A stretch of 64,000 nt of DNA, taken from Meira nashicola (Eukaryota > Basidiomycota > Exobasidiomycetes > Exobasidiales > Brachybasidiaceae). Made by a program: the position numbers and the translations under genes. The stretch is from assembly GCA_001600355.1 (NCBI GenBank), contig BCJU01000003.1, forward strand, positions 405,321 to 469,320, in the 5' to 3' direction. This document shows, piece after piece, positions 1 through 8,594 of this stretch (positions within the stretch are counted from its first letter, which is position 1; each line of letters begins with the position of its first letter). The notes beneath the pieces were generated by a model. That model worked only from the letters and a program-made list of their open reading frames with translations, did not search any database and had not been told where the DNA came from.

Positions 1-1095
1 TTGGTAACCATGGAAGATGCTTTCAGAAGAATGCAAGAAGAACGTGACTTATTGCAACATCAGCTTGAAGAGATCAAACGTGGTGATGTACATGCAACCC
101 AAGCCAAGAATTTGAGTCAAGCACAAAAGGAAGTGGAACACCTTCAAGCAAGTTTGGCAAACGTTCGTTCTGAATTGCAACGTAGCAAGAGCGATATACA
201 AGGTATGCTAGAGGAAAAGACACGTCAAGAATCACTCTTGCGTGAAATGCAGATCAAGTTGACCATCGCTGAAACGAGATCAGCGAGCAATAATCGATCT
301 CGTGAAGGATTCATCACACCTTCTCAAAGTGGCGATAGTAGCTTGACACATGAAGCAAGTTTCTCGAATTCTTCTAGATCGCCAATATCTGCTCGACGTG
401 AATCAAGCGATCATGAAGGATTTTCGCGCAACGGAAGGTTGGGTGTTTCATCCAGCAAGCCACCTCCGCTTTCTCCTCCTCCAAACGTGCCACCACCGCC
501 AACGCCTAGTATGAATGGTGCAACAACACCTACACAACGTAATTCCGGTGTTCGCTCTTCCGCTTCTTCATCTTCGTTGGCACAATTCAGTCAATCTCAT
601 CGGGCTGAGTCACCTTCTCTAGGCGGAACAGGCTTGTTATCTCGTAGTTCTTCTACTACGAGTATCAATACTGCAAGCATGGACGGATCCAAGGCAACAT
701 CTAAACTTGTTTCAGAACAAGCAGAAGAGATTGAAAAGTTGACAAGACAATTAAATCATTGCGAACAAGATTTATCGGCAAACATCGATCTAGTGGCTAC
801 GTTGGAAGCAGCTTTAAACGATTCCGAACGTAATTTGCGTAAATCTCGCGTTCAATTATCAGAAGCAACACGAGAACGTGAACGATATGCCAGCCAATGT
901 GAAGATTTACGTCAACAACTCGAACAAGCCCAACAAGAAGTTGAACGCGAACGTAGCAGTGGCAGAATTGAAAGACAAGGATGGGAAAGTAGAATTAAAC
1001 ATGAACGTGAAGCTAAAGAGAGAGCACGTCGTGATCTTGACACGAGATTGGATGAAATGCAAAAAAAGAAGAACAGCAAATTATTTTGCATGTGA
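1..1095 (+). CDS. C-terminal part of a long coiled-coil protein, possibly a kinesin-type motor (5' partial)
   Basis: The reading frame is open from the first base and ends in TGA at 1093-1095, so only the last 364 codons are present and the true start lies outside the window. Two heptad-rich coiled-coil blocks, residues about 1-95 and 230-355, flank a disordered Ser/Pro-rich linker at about 96-225 with a polyproline run (PPPLSPPPNVPPPPTP). The tail is very basic and ends in KKKNSKLFCM. No motor or other catalytic domain is in view. Kinesin stalks and tails in filamentous fungi can have this arrangement, but so can other cytoskeletal or tethering coiled-coil proteins. The kinesin label is a guess. 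The neighbouring GH47 gene converges on it from the other strand. Confidence 0.6.
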   Translation: MVTMEDAFRRMQEERDLLQHQLEEIKRGDVHATQAKNLSQAQKEVEHLQASLANVRSELQRSKSDIQGMLEEKTRQESLLREMQIKLTIAETRSASNNRSREGFITPSQSGDSSLTHEASFSNSSRSPISARRESSDHEGFSRNGRLGVSSSKPPPLSPPPNVPPPPTPSMNGATTPTQRNSGVRSSASSSSLAQFSQSHRAESPSLGGTGLLSRSSSTTSINTASMDGSKATSKLVSEQAEEIEKLTRQLNHCEQDLSANIDLVATLEAALNDSERNLRKSRVQLSEATRERERYASQCEDLRQQLEQAQQEVERERSSGRIERQGWESRIKHEREAKERARRDLDTRLDEMQKKKNSKLFCM

Positions 1096-1345
1096 TTCAT
1101 CCAACTCAGGTGGTCTTCCCTTTTTCACTTTTTCGCTTCTTACGGTGTAAATATTGTCATTGTTCACATTCTGCTTCATTCTTCTCACATACCCAACGCT
1201 GAGATTTATTTCTCTTTTTGTAGATCTTTTGCTTTCATACACATACATACATTCCTTGACTAGGTACTACCAGAAATGTGCTTTTTACCGCTTCTTTCTC
1301 AAATTTCAAAAATTTTTCATCTTTTCTATGATTGTTTTGAGTAGA

Positions 1346-3451
1346 TTACAGCACATTGGTATCAAAAGTAGGCGTAAAGATTGGTAATGGATGTGCTTCT
1401 GTGTTGAGAACCCATTGGTCCAATCTCAATCCGTCTTGATCATCAAAGAGGAGGTATAAATATTTCAACGTTTCTGCTAACCAAAAAGTTTCCATTCGAT
1501 CTTCAAATTCCACTGGGACAGCATCAACATCCCTTATACTTGCAAATGCAGGCTTTCTTCCATCTTTATTTTTAGGTAAACGAGTATGACGTTCAAATGC
1601 TTGAAAAATTTCCCAACCCCATTCACGATATTGTTCATCTCCCGTTAAATGAAAAGCAATAAATAAAGATTCAACAGTTTCAGGTCGAAGAATATTTCTT
1701 GCATCGATTAAAGGAGTGGGAGGAGGTCGATTTTTAAGCTTGAGATGGGCTTGATAATAATCTAGAGGCTTTTTTATAAACCAATCTTCTTCTAATCCAT
1801 GATAGCCATCATTCTTTACGCGGAACATTGCAATCTCTGGTGAAAGTCCAGTTTTGGTACCTGTATATGTCTCTACGCATGTCTTGATCAATTCGTGTCC
1901 TATTGACCAGTCTTCTCGAGCTAACTTTGAGAAGGATCGTGAAGATGTTGGCGGATATGATAAGAACGTTTGTTCAACGAAAGGTAAAGATTCTTGTACG
2001 TGCAAAGCTCCAAGCATGAAACTTCCACCCAAGAAACAAACCAGATGATCTTGTTTAGGATTGACTCGAAATCCAGGCTTGCGTGTTTGATAATTCATAA
2101 ATGGTTGTATTTCCACTGTATGAACGAAATTGCCAGTTCGTGAACGACGTAAGAGATGTTTCTTCACTCCCGTCATAGCTTGTTGGTACATATCCAAATA
2201 TACTGTTTCCGTCCTATTCGTTTGCACAAATTGTTTGATAAGGTATTCGTAATATGAATCTCCACGTGAACCTAATCGAATTTCTGACATTTGCGGTCTT
2301 CCAATTTCGGGATTGAAGAAGATCGGCATCAGACCGTCAGATTGAGAAGTTAAAGATGCTTTCCTTACGACATCTATCGGTCTTTCGGCAAGTCTCCACC
2401 ATTGCGAATCTCCTGTTGCTTGTGCTAAGAATTTAAATTCAAGTTGAATTGTAGCCAATTCGGCCAAACTGATCAAATTGTTGTTGTCCACGTCTGAGAA
2501 TACCTCTCCAGTTTCAAAATCTACCTCTCTTTCGGGTAATCCAAGTCGATTTGCTTCAAATGCTGGTTTTAATCGCACTGCCAAATCAACTGCTTTTGTG
2601 AGAAACATTGTAGCATCATCCGGTGAACATAACTTGCTCGTTTTTATCGATAATGTATCTTTTTGTCCTGGTGTACACAACGCATGTGCACTTAACAAAC
2701 CACCTAGTGTGCGAATGGTCGTTTCGAATACGCTGAATTTTCCGCTCTTGTTATCCCATCGAAGCGAACGTACCCAGTCGCGAGCTCTATTATATCCTTC
2801 CTGATCTCCTGTAATCAAAAGCATATCGATGGTATCCACAATAAAGTACCCAACACCGCCATCGGTAGTAAAATTTGTTCCTTTCCTTGAGATTGGATGA
2901 TAGTCATCTGAGCCAAAAGCATCTTCTACGTAAGATGACCAGCTATCTTGAAAAGCACCTCTTACTGCCTCTCTTCTTTCAACATCTGCATCTCGAACAA
3001 TCGATTCGGGATCATGCTTTCTGCCGAGTATGAATGGCAGAGATGGGCTGAGATATGATTTTATTCTCTCTTTTGGATAACCTTGGCCAGATGTTGGTTT
3101 TCTTATGTTCTCTTCGACAAATTTGCCTTTTCCTTTGATGCTGGAGGGAGGAGAATTGCGAAGTATTTGAGAGCCGAAAATAAGTGATTTGAATTGGTTA
3201 ATCGTTCCCCATTCCTGTATACCATCACTGGAAATGTATGGCAATATAGCAAGGGTGAGACTGATCAAAGCTGCCAATCCAAAGAATGCTTTCAGTATTA
3301 TCCGTGCATAACTCCTGCTCGACTTGATCGAAGAAGAGGGTTTGTGATTCGCCTCTTTTGAGCTCCTTGGTGAGATTATGTTAGAACTTCCATTCTCTTT
3401 CTTCTCACTTCCTTTCTGACCACCGGTCCTCTTCCTTGCTGAGCCTGCCAT
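1346..3451 (-). CDS. GH47 alpha-1,2-mannosidase (class I), type II membrane protein
   Basis: Removes alpha-1,2-linked mannose from N-glycans in the ER or Golgi. The 701-aa protein has a basic, Ser-rich cytosolic head, one membrane anchor at about 51-72, a stem, and a GH47 catalytic domain from about 165 to the end. Visible family blocks are GVGYFIVDTIDMLLITG, VFETTIRTLGGLLSAH, the LRPETVES segment, and a C-terminal NTEAHPLP, the Thr-Glu-Ala-His site that binds catalytic calcium in this family. Two Cys (HLVCFLGGS and KTCVETYTG) sit where the conserved GH47 disulfide is found. It is longer than yeast Mns1 because of the N-terminal region and stem. Golgi versus ER placement cannot be decided from sequence. 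No introns are needed. Confidence 0.93.
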   Translation of the reverse strand: MAGSARKRTGGQKGSEKKENGSSNIISPRSSKEANHKPSSSIKSSRSYARIILKAFFGLAALISLTLAILPYISSDGIQEWGTINQFKSLIFGSQILRNSPPSSIKGKGKFVEENIRKPTSGQGYPKERIKSYLSPSLPFILGRKHDPESIVRDADVERREAVRGAFQDSWSSYVEDAFGSDDYHPISRKGTNFTTDGGVGYFIVDTIDMLLITGDQEGYNRARDWVRSLRWDNKSGKFSVFETTIRTLGGLLSAHALCTPGQKDTLSIKTSKLCSPDDATMFLTKAVDLAVRLKPAFEANRLGLPEREVDFETGEVFSDVDNNNLISLAELATIQLEFKFLAQATGDSQWWRLAERPIDVVRKASLTSQSDGLMPIFFNPEIGRPQMSEIRLGSRGDSYYEYLIKQFVQTNRTETVYLDMYQQAMTGVKKHLLRRSRTGNFVHTVEIQPFMNYQTRKPGFRVNPKQDHLVCFLGGSFMLGALHVQESLPFVEQTFLSYPPTSSRSFSKLAREDWSIGHELIKTCVETYTGTKTGLSPEIAMFRVKNDGYHGLEEDWFIKKPLDYYQAHLKLKNRPPPTPLIDARNILRPETVESLFIAFHLTGDEQYREWGWEIFQAFERHTRLPKNKDGRKPAFASIRDVDAVPVEFEDRMETFWLAETLKYLYLLFDDQDGLRLDQWVLNTEAHPLPIFTPTFDTNVL

Positions 3452-3769
3452 CTAGAAGGTATTTTTCATAGAGAGGTGATGGTACAATTCAGCTATGGAC
3501 AACACGAGAAGAATGCACCGGCGCCATTTTAAAATTGTGTCTGAACGGCAGTGGCGTACAGCCTCTTGCATTTAAAGTGTGTATGCATTGGCGTGTGTGC
3601 CAGTGCATTACGTAGACTAGTCTACATATCCCGTTTGCAGTGTTGGGCTTACCCCAGCCTGAGAAGAAGTAAACTATAAATCGAACGCGTTGCAAGCTAA
3701 CGCGACGACGCACATGTACACGAATAGAATGATATTACTCTCATATATATACACACACAAATTCCCTAT
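3452..3769. promoter_or_regulatory. GH47 promoter region / MCMBP 3' flank
   Basis: This is 318 bp between the GH47 start and the MCMBP stop. It holds an ACGCGT hexamer at 3685-3690 and a CCGGCGCC block near 3519-3526. No coding signal or RNA gene was recognised. Confidence 0.4.
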
Positions 3770-5527
3770 CTAAGCTTTGATTGCATTCAGTCTGGTCAAT
3801 CTATCTTGCTCTAATCGTTTTGCATCTTGCCAATCTTGCCATGATAATGCTTTTTGTCCTTTTGTTAAACAAATCAATCTAGCAACTTGAATGATTCTCG
3901 CTAAATCTTCTTGTGTATCCATGATTGTTATTAAAGGTGTTTGTGTATCAATAGAATTTGCAGAAGTAGCAGCTTGATTTGCTTTTCGAATCGTAACGAA
4001 ATCATCTTGAATTTTTTCGGAAATTTCATTAGAAATGGTAAATTGGGATGAAGAACCTGCAAGCTGTTGTACGTTGGAAAGATATTCACGTATGGCAGGT
4101 AGGGTTGCATTTGGAGAAGAATCAAGGGAAGTAATGTTGAACACATCACTTGAAGTACCTTGCCATGGAACTTGAACATCGATTGGCAAGAAACTTTTTC
4201 CTTGACTGGTAATGATGCAGGATAAATGCGTATCCATTTCATGCGTACTGAAAGGGAATGTATATGGTAACTTTTGTGTTTGCAAAACTGTAGAAAGTGA
4301 ACGAATGTTATTGATTCCATTCTCTCGTAATTGACCTTCATTCATACTAGATTCATCGATGAACAAGACCGAATGACGAACTAACTGCAGCCTTCCTGCT
4401 TTCAAACCACGTTCATCTGCATCACTTTTTGGAGCAAAGATTGTTGAAGGTGCGTTCAAATGAGTCAATTCAAGTGATTGATCGGCAACGAATGGCAAGA
4501 CTGCACGAAGGGTAGTAAGAAGGTTTGATTCATCACCTTTCTCTTTTGGTGTTGTAGGAAAGTTGCTTATGTTCAATGTGAGAGCGCCTAGCATATGTCC
4601 CGCCGAACGGGTATGAATGCGTGCAGCAAGTGCCAATAATAACCATTCTGCCACCAATGAATCACCTCCTACTGATCGATCGAGTAATTGTAACAGCTCT
4701 TTTCGTACATTTTGATCTATTTGCTGGTTGTTTGATTGTGAAGCAGCTTTACCTTGTTGACGACCTACTTCTAAAGCGATCACATGTAAAGTGGCATGAG
4801 TAGTAGCAGGAGAAGATGAATGCTCTTCGTTTGCTTGATTGCTACCCATAGATGTCCAATCTGCACTTGGTAAAACAGTATGATCAAGAATTCCCATCAC
4901 ATCAACAATTTGTGAAACTTGCAACTTTTCCGCTACATCTTCATCGTAAATTTTGAGCAAGATTGCTTCTCCTTCATTGCGTGGTAGCTTATCCGATAGA
5001 GTAGAGGAATTTGCTCTGGATGCATTTGTGGTACTATCTTGAGATCTACCGATTCCTTCTATTCCTTCATCGATTTGTTTTGACCATTCAGATTGTGCAG
5101 GTAGAGAGACACCACAAAGAGTAGCCAAAGAATTAAATCCGGCATCAGTATCCAAAGTTTGTTGGGCACTATCACCCGCTCGGGAAGAAGCGCCGAATAA
5201 TCCATTCTTTGTTGTTCCATCAGAAGCACGATATTGTGAAGGTAAAACCTCGTTTCCCAAATTGGTATCTTGAATCATACATCTCCAACGTACAAGTTTA
5301 TTAGATGAGCGTGAAGATGATGAAGATCGATATTCTTCAATCAATTTTGGTGTAAGGAATGGAATTTTATTGCGAGCTTCATCCGAATTGAAAAGTTGTA
5401 AGAATTGCATTTGAACATCTTGAACGAATGTATTTGAATTTGTTGTACCTTTTTCGAATCTTGTTTGAATTAGATCCAACGGTGCAACAAGCGCTTGTTC
5501 GAATTCTGGCGAGATAGGTACAACCAT
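3770..5527 (-). CDS. mcb1: MCM complex-binding protein (MCMBP / fission-yeast Mcb1 type)
   Basis: MCMBP binds Mcm2-7 in place of Mcm2 and acts in MCM assembly or unloading in the nucleus. The ORF can extend to 5608, but the likely start is the ATG at 5525-5527 (MVVPISPEF), giving 585 aa; the extension would run into the Pol eta side of the promoter. Family hallmarks are an early RWRCMIQDT block, the central ALEVGRQQGK region, LLDRSVGGDSLVAEWLLLALAARIHTR, a GALTLNISNF block, SVLFIDESSMNEGQL, and a late LSCIITSQGKSFLPIDVQVP segment. The length fits the family. Serine/threonine-rich linkers separate the blocks. It is transcribed divergently from Pol eta across 199 bp carrying two ACGCGT boxes, which fits S-phase expression (inference). 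Confidence 0.9.
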   Translation of the reverse strand: MVVPISPEFEQALVAPLDLIQTRFEKGTTNSNTFVQDVQMQFLQLFNSDEARNKIPFLTPKLIEEYRSSSSSRSSNKLVRWRCMIQDTNLGNEVLPSQYRASDGTTKNGLFGASSRAGDSAQQTLDTDAGFNSLATLCGVSLPAQSEWSKQIDEGIEGIGRSQDSTTNASRANSSTLSDKLPRNEGEAILLKIYDEDVAEKLQVSQIVDVMGILDHTVLPSADWTSMGSNQANEEHSSSPATTHATLHVIALEVGRQQGKAASQSNNQQIDQNVRKELLQLLDRSVGGDSLVAEWLLLALAARIHTRSAGHMLGALTLNISNFPTTPKEKGDESNLLTTLRAVLPFVADQSLELTHLNAPSTIFAPKSDADERGLKAGRLQLVRHSVLFIDESSMNEGQLRENGINNIRSLSTVLQTQKLPYTFPFSTHEMDTHLSCIITSQGKSFLPIDVQVPWQGTSSDVFNITSLDSSPNATLPAIREYLSNVQQLAGSSSQFTISNEISEKIQDDFVTIRKANQAATSANSIDTQTPLITIMDTQEDLARIIQVARLICLTKGQKALSWQDWQDAKRLEQDRLTRLNAIKA

Positions 5528-5726
5528 TTTTCTATATAACGATGATAGAGTAAAGCTAAAAAGAACAACAAACATCCGGGAAGTCTTCTTGCGTAGTCGA
5601 CGCGCCACTTTACACGCCGCTTTCCCAACACGCGTAGACGCGTTTTCAAATGAAAAGATTAGTCATCTGATGGATTTTATTTTGCTTCTTTGTGAATTAC
5701 CACAACAACAGCTTAATGTCTTAATC
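5528..5726. promoter_or_regulatory. Bidirectional promoter with two ACGCGT (MCB-like) boxes
   Basis: This is 199 bp between the start codons of MCMBP (minus) and Pol eta (plus). ACGCGT occurs at 5630-5635 and 5638-5643, two bases apart. ACGCGT is the MluI cell-cycle box bound by MBF in yeasts; use of the same box here is inferred from the matching sequence and the replication roles of both genes. Confidence 0.6.
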
Positions 5727-7916
5727 ATGTCTTTTGGTGGCGGAGGGAAGGATGGCCCTATACTGGCAAGAGCATCACACGGATCTACAGCATCATTGAG
5801 TAATTTAACTTCACAAAAGTCTACTTCTCCACCAGAAGAGAATCCTTTTCCGATTGTTACATATAGACATCTTTTATCCGCCGGATCATTAACGCCATCT
5901 AATCCTTTACGCGTGATCGCTCATTGTGATGTAGATGCAGCATATGCTCAATTTGAAGCACAAAGGTTAGGAATTGATTCTTTCGCCGTTCCTCTTGCAG
6001 TACAACAATGGTCAGGCTTGATCGCTATAGGCTATAAAGCAAGAGAATTCGGAATTAATCGTCATTGTGATATAACGAAAGCAAAAGAACTTTGTCCTGA
6101 AATAATGGCTGTACATGTTCAAACGATTGCACCTGGTGATAGTGAACCAGGTTATCATTCAAATCCAAAACCTGAAACACATAAAGTTTCTTTGGATCCT
6201 TATAGAAGAGAATCACGTAAAATTTTAGCAACATTCAAATCAACATGCCCTTTAGGTCAAGTGGAAAAAGCAAGTATAGATGAAAGTTATTTTGATTTAA
6301 CGTTGGAAGTACGTAAATTGATCTTACAAAGTTATCCACATTTGAAAAGACCACCAGAAACTAGCAAAGGAATGGATGAACCTTTACCAACGCCACCTTT
6401 GATAGATTGGAATGATTGTGGAGAGTTGATGCCTATTAAAAGATTAGATGAAGATGGAGCACCAATAAAAGATGAAGATGAATTCGTACCTTCACAAGAA
6501 CATCAATTACTCAATCCAACATGGACAGATGTTGCATTGGCACATGGAGCAATTTTGATGACAAAAGTACGTAAAGCTGTATTGGAACAAAATGGTTATT
6601 CAACTTCAGCTGGAATTGCTTCAAATAAAACTTTGGCGAAATTATGTTCAGGTTATCGTAAACCAAATAATCAAACTACATTATTGCCAAGAGCAGTACC
6701 TGCATTTTTGAAAGATTTACCTGTTGGTAAAATTCGATTTTTAGGTGGAAAATTAGGAAAAGAGATTGGAGATTTATGGGATGCAATTACTGTTGGAGAT
6801 TTATGGAACGTTCCTTTAGAATCAATGCAATCACATTTTGGACCGGAAGCAGCTTGGGTACATGCAGTTTTACGTGGAATAGATCATTCTCCTGTCAGTG
6901 CAAGAATTGCGAATAAGACAATGTTGGCATCCAAAAATTTAAGACCTGTGATCAAAAGAAGGGATCAAGCATATGGATGGTTAGATACTCTGGCTACCGA
7001 ATTAGTTGCTCGATTACGCGAAGTATGGGAAGATGAACATGAAGCGACAAACAATATTCCAGAAAAGATGGATGATCATCATAAAGCAGCAACAAAATCA
7101 ACAGTTTTACCTACTTTATGGCCTAAATTTTTAGTTTTAAGATTCATTCGTGTTCGTGGCGGTCCAAGGTCAAGACAAGCAGCATTTCCATATGTGAATA
7201 ATTTGAACAAGAATGACGTTTTAAAAGTTGCAGAAAGGTTATGGAACGAAGCATGTGATGAAATGCGATTAGGAATGAAACCTTTAACCGGAGATTCTCA
7301 ACCGGTAGAAATTGTTACAATCGCTTTGGGTTTTAGTGGATTGGAACGTGCTGAAGTTGGACAAAAGACTATTGAAGGTTTCTTTGGTGGCGGTAGTGCT
7401 AATAAGAGAAAGAGGTTGGAGGAGGAAGTTAAGAGCGAAGATGTAGCAGAGGTAGAAAATGATCAGATTCTTCGTTGGAAGTGCGATGAATGCGGTGAAC
7501 AAATAAAGCAACATATACTTCAGCATACCAATCCATCAGAGAAGAACAACGCTGAGCGACAGATTGAATCGGAAGACTTTTTTGATGATGAAAATCCGTT
7601 TGACATTTTACCTGCCTTGCGAGAAGAAGGACAGTCGGATCTTCAATCAAATGATGATACAAACGCAAAAATAGAAGCTCAGCATCGATTAGACGTTCAA
7701 ATTCAAGATCATAAAGATTGGCATTTTGCCGTAAATTTGTCAAAACAAGCATGGCCAGAAGAAGAGAACAATGGAAGCACTTCTAATAATAATACCCAAA
7801 CTACACGTTCAACAAATCCATCATCTTCTTCTACGATGAATAAAAAAGTTAAAAAGCCAAAGAAAGGAAGTTTACAAAGCTTCTTTGCCAAACAGCAACA
7901 ATCTTCTCAAAAGTGA
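5727..7916 (+). CDS. RAD30: DNA polymerase eta (Y-family translesion polymerase, Rad30)
   Basis: Bypasses UV-induced cyclobutane dimers during replication. The preferred start is the ATG at 5727 (MSFGGGGKDG), giving 729 aa; an in-frame ATG at 5589 lies in the shared promoter. The catalytic Asp/Glu are visible: AHCDVDAAYAQFE near residues 66-76 and KASIDESYFDLT near 181-192 (D68, D185, E186). YKAREFGI is the usual fingers motif. A PAD follows (RGGPRSRQAAFP region). QKTIEGFF near residue 550 is a canonical PCNA-binding box. WKCDECGEQIKQH plus the late HRLDVQIQDHKDWHFAVNL form a UBZ-type zinc finger. The C-terminal GSLQSFFAK resembles a second PIP box lacking the first Gln. One exon. Confidence 0.95.
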   Translation: MSFGGGGKDGPILARASHGSTASLSNLTSQKSTSPPEENPFPIVTYRHLLSAGSLTPSNPLRVIAHCDVDAAYAQFEAQRLGIDSFAVPLAVQQWSGLIAIGYKAREFGINRHCDITKAKELCPEIMAVHVQTIAPGDSEPGYHSNPKPETHKVSLDPYRRESRKILATFKSTCPLGQVEKASIDESYFDLTLEVRKLILQSYPHLKRPPETSKGMDEPLPTPPLIDWNDCGELMPIKRLDEDGAPIKDEDEFVPSQEHQLLNPTWTDVALAHGAILMTKVRKAVLEQNGYSTSAGIASNKTLAKLCSGYRKPNNQTTLLPRAVPAFLKDLPVGKIRFLGGKLGKEIGDLWDAITVGDLWNVPLESMQSHFGPEAAWVHAVLRGIDHSPVSARIANKTMLASKNLRPVIKRRDQAYGWLDTLATELVARLREVWEDEHEATNNIPEKMDDHHKAATKSTVLPTLWPKFLVLRFIRVRGGPRSRQAAFPYVNNLNKNDVLKVAERLWNEACDEMRLGMKPLTGDSQPVEIVTIALGFSGLERAEVGQKTIEGFFGGGSANKRKRLEEEVKSEDVAEVENDQILRWKCDECGEQIKQHILQHTNPSEKNNAERQIESEDFFDDENPFDILPALREEGQSDLQSNDDTNAKIEAQHRLDVQIQDHKDWHFAVNLSKQAWPEEENNGSTSNNNTQTTRSTNPSSSSTMNKKVKKPKKGSLQSFFAKQQQSSQK

Positions 7917-8594
7917 AACAATTTGTTCAATTTGTATTTATAGACAAGCATCATGATTGTATTTGTACCTTTCTGTGCCTGAACAGTACCTGAATAAATA
8001 AAATATACATATCCCGGATGAAGGTTATCAAATGTATGCAGTTTTATGCACTGTTTCGCCGATTTAGCCTAAGCAACACGTTCCCTAGCCTGTGCGAATT
8101 AGGGGGGAAATTAAACACAGTTCATGAGGCTTGTTTGTTTTTTAGTTAGCGTACTTTTTCCTTTAGCTCAATCAACACTTACAGTATACTTTCTCCGACG
8201 TTTGTTGTTGTTTTCTTTTCGGCATGCTTTTTTACAGTTCCTGAACCAAAGAAAAGAAAAAAGAAACAGATCGACGAAAGAAAGATTCGATAAATGAAAC
8301 ATACGAATACAAAACAAGAAGCACTGTATCAGCAGAGGAAGGAGTGCAAATTCAATATTGAATGAATGTCGTGTGCATCAAAGAACCAAAAGGCATTCAT
8401 TCTACACCTCTTTCTGACATTTAACCGTCATGATCAAGGGGCGTATGAGTCTTGATAGAAAAAAAGGCTGTGAAGGACAAAAGTTGAAGAGTAATCAAGA
8501 TATAGAAGTGCAATTAACATCCCCTCACCTTCATCTCAAGGCTGTTCCGCAAGACGAGCATCATTCTGTACAATCCACTTTATCTTTTGCAAAG
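7917..8594. promoter_or_regulatory. Intergenic region, Pol eta 3' flank and sphingomyelinase promoter
   Basis: This 678-bp AT-rich stretch includes an in-frame upstream ATG at 8430 that would extend the next protein by 55 residues; I treat that part as leader. No RNA gene or repeat was recognised. Confidence 0.3.

Noticed and set aside
5528..5726. In-frame N-terminal extensions of both MCMBP (to 5608) and Pol eta (from 5589)
   Set aside because: They overlap each other across the shared promoter, have no family match, and inner ATGs give normal starts.
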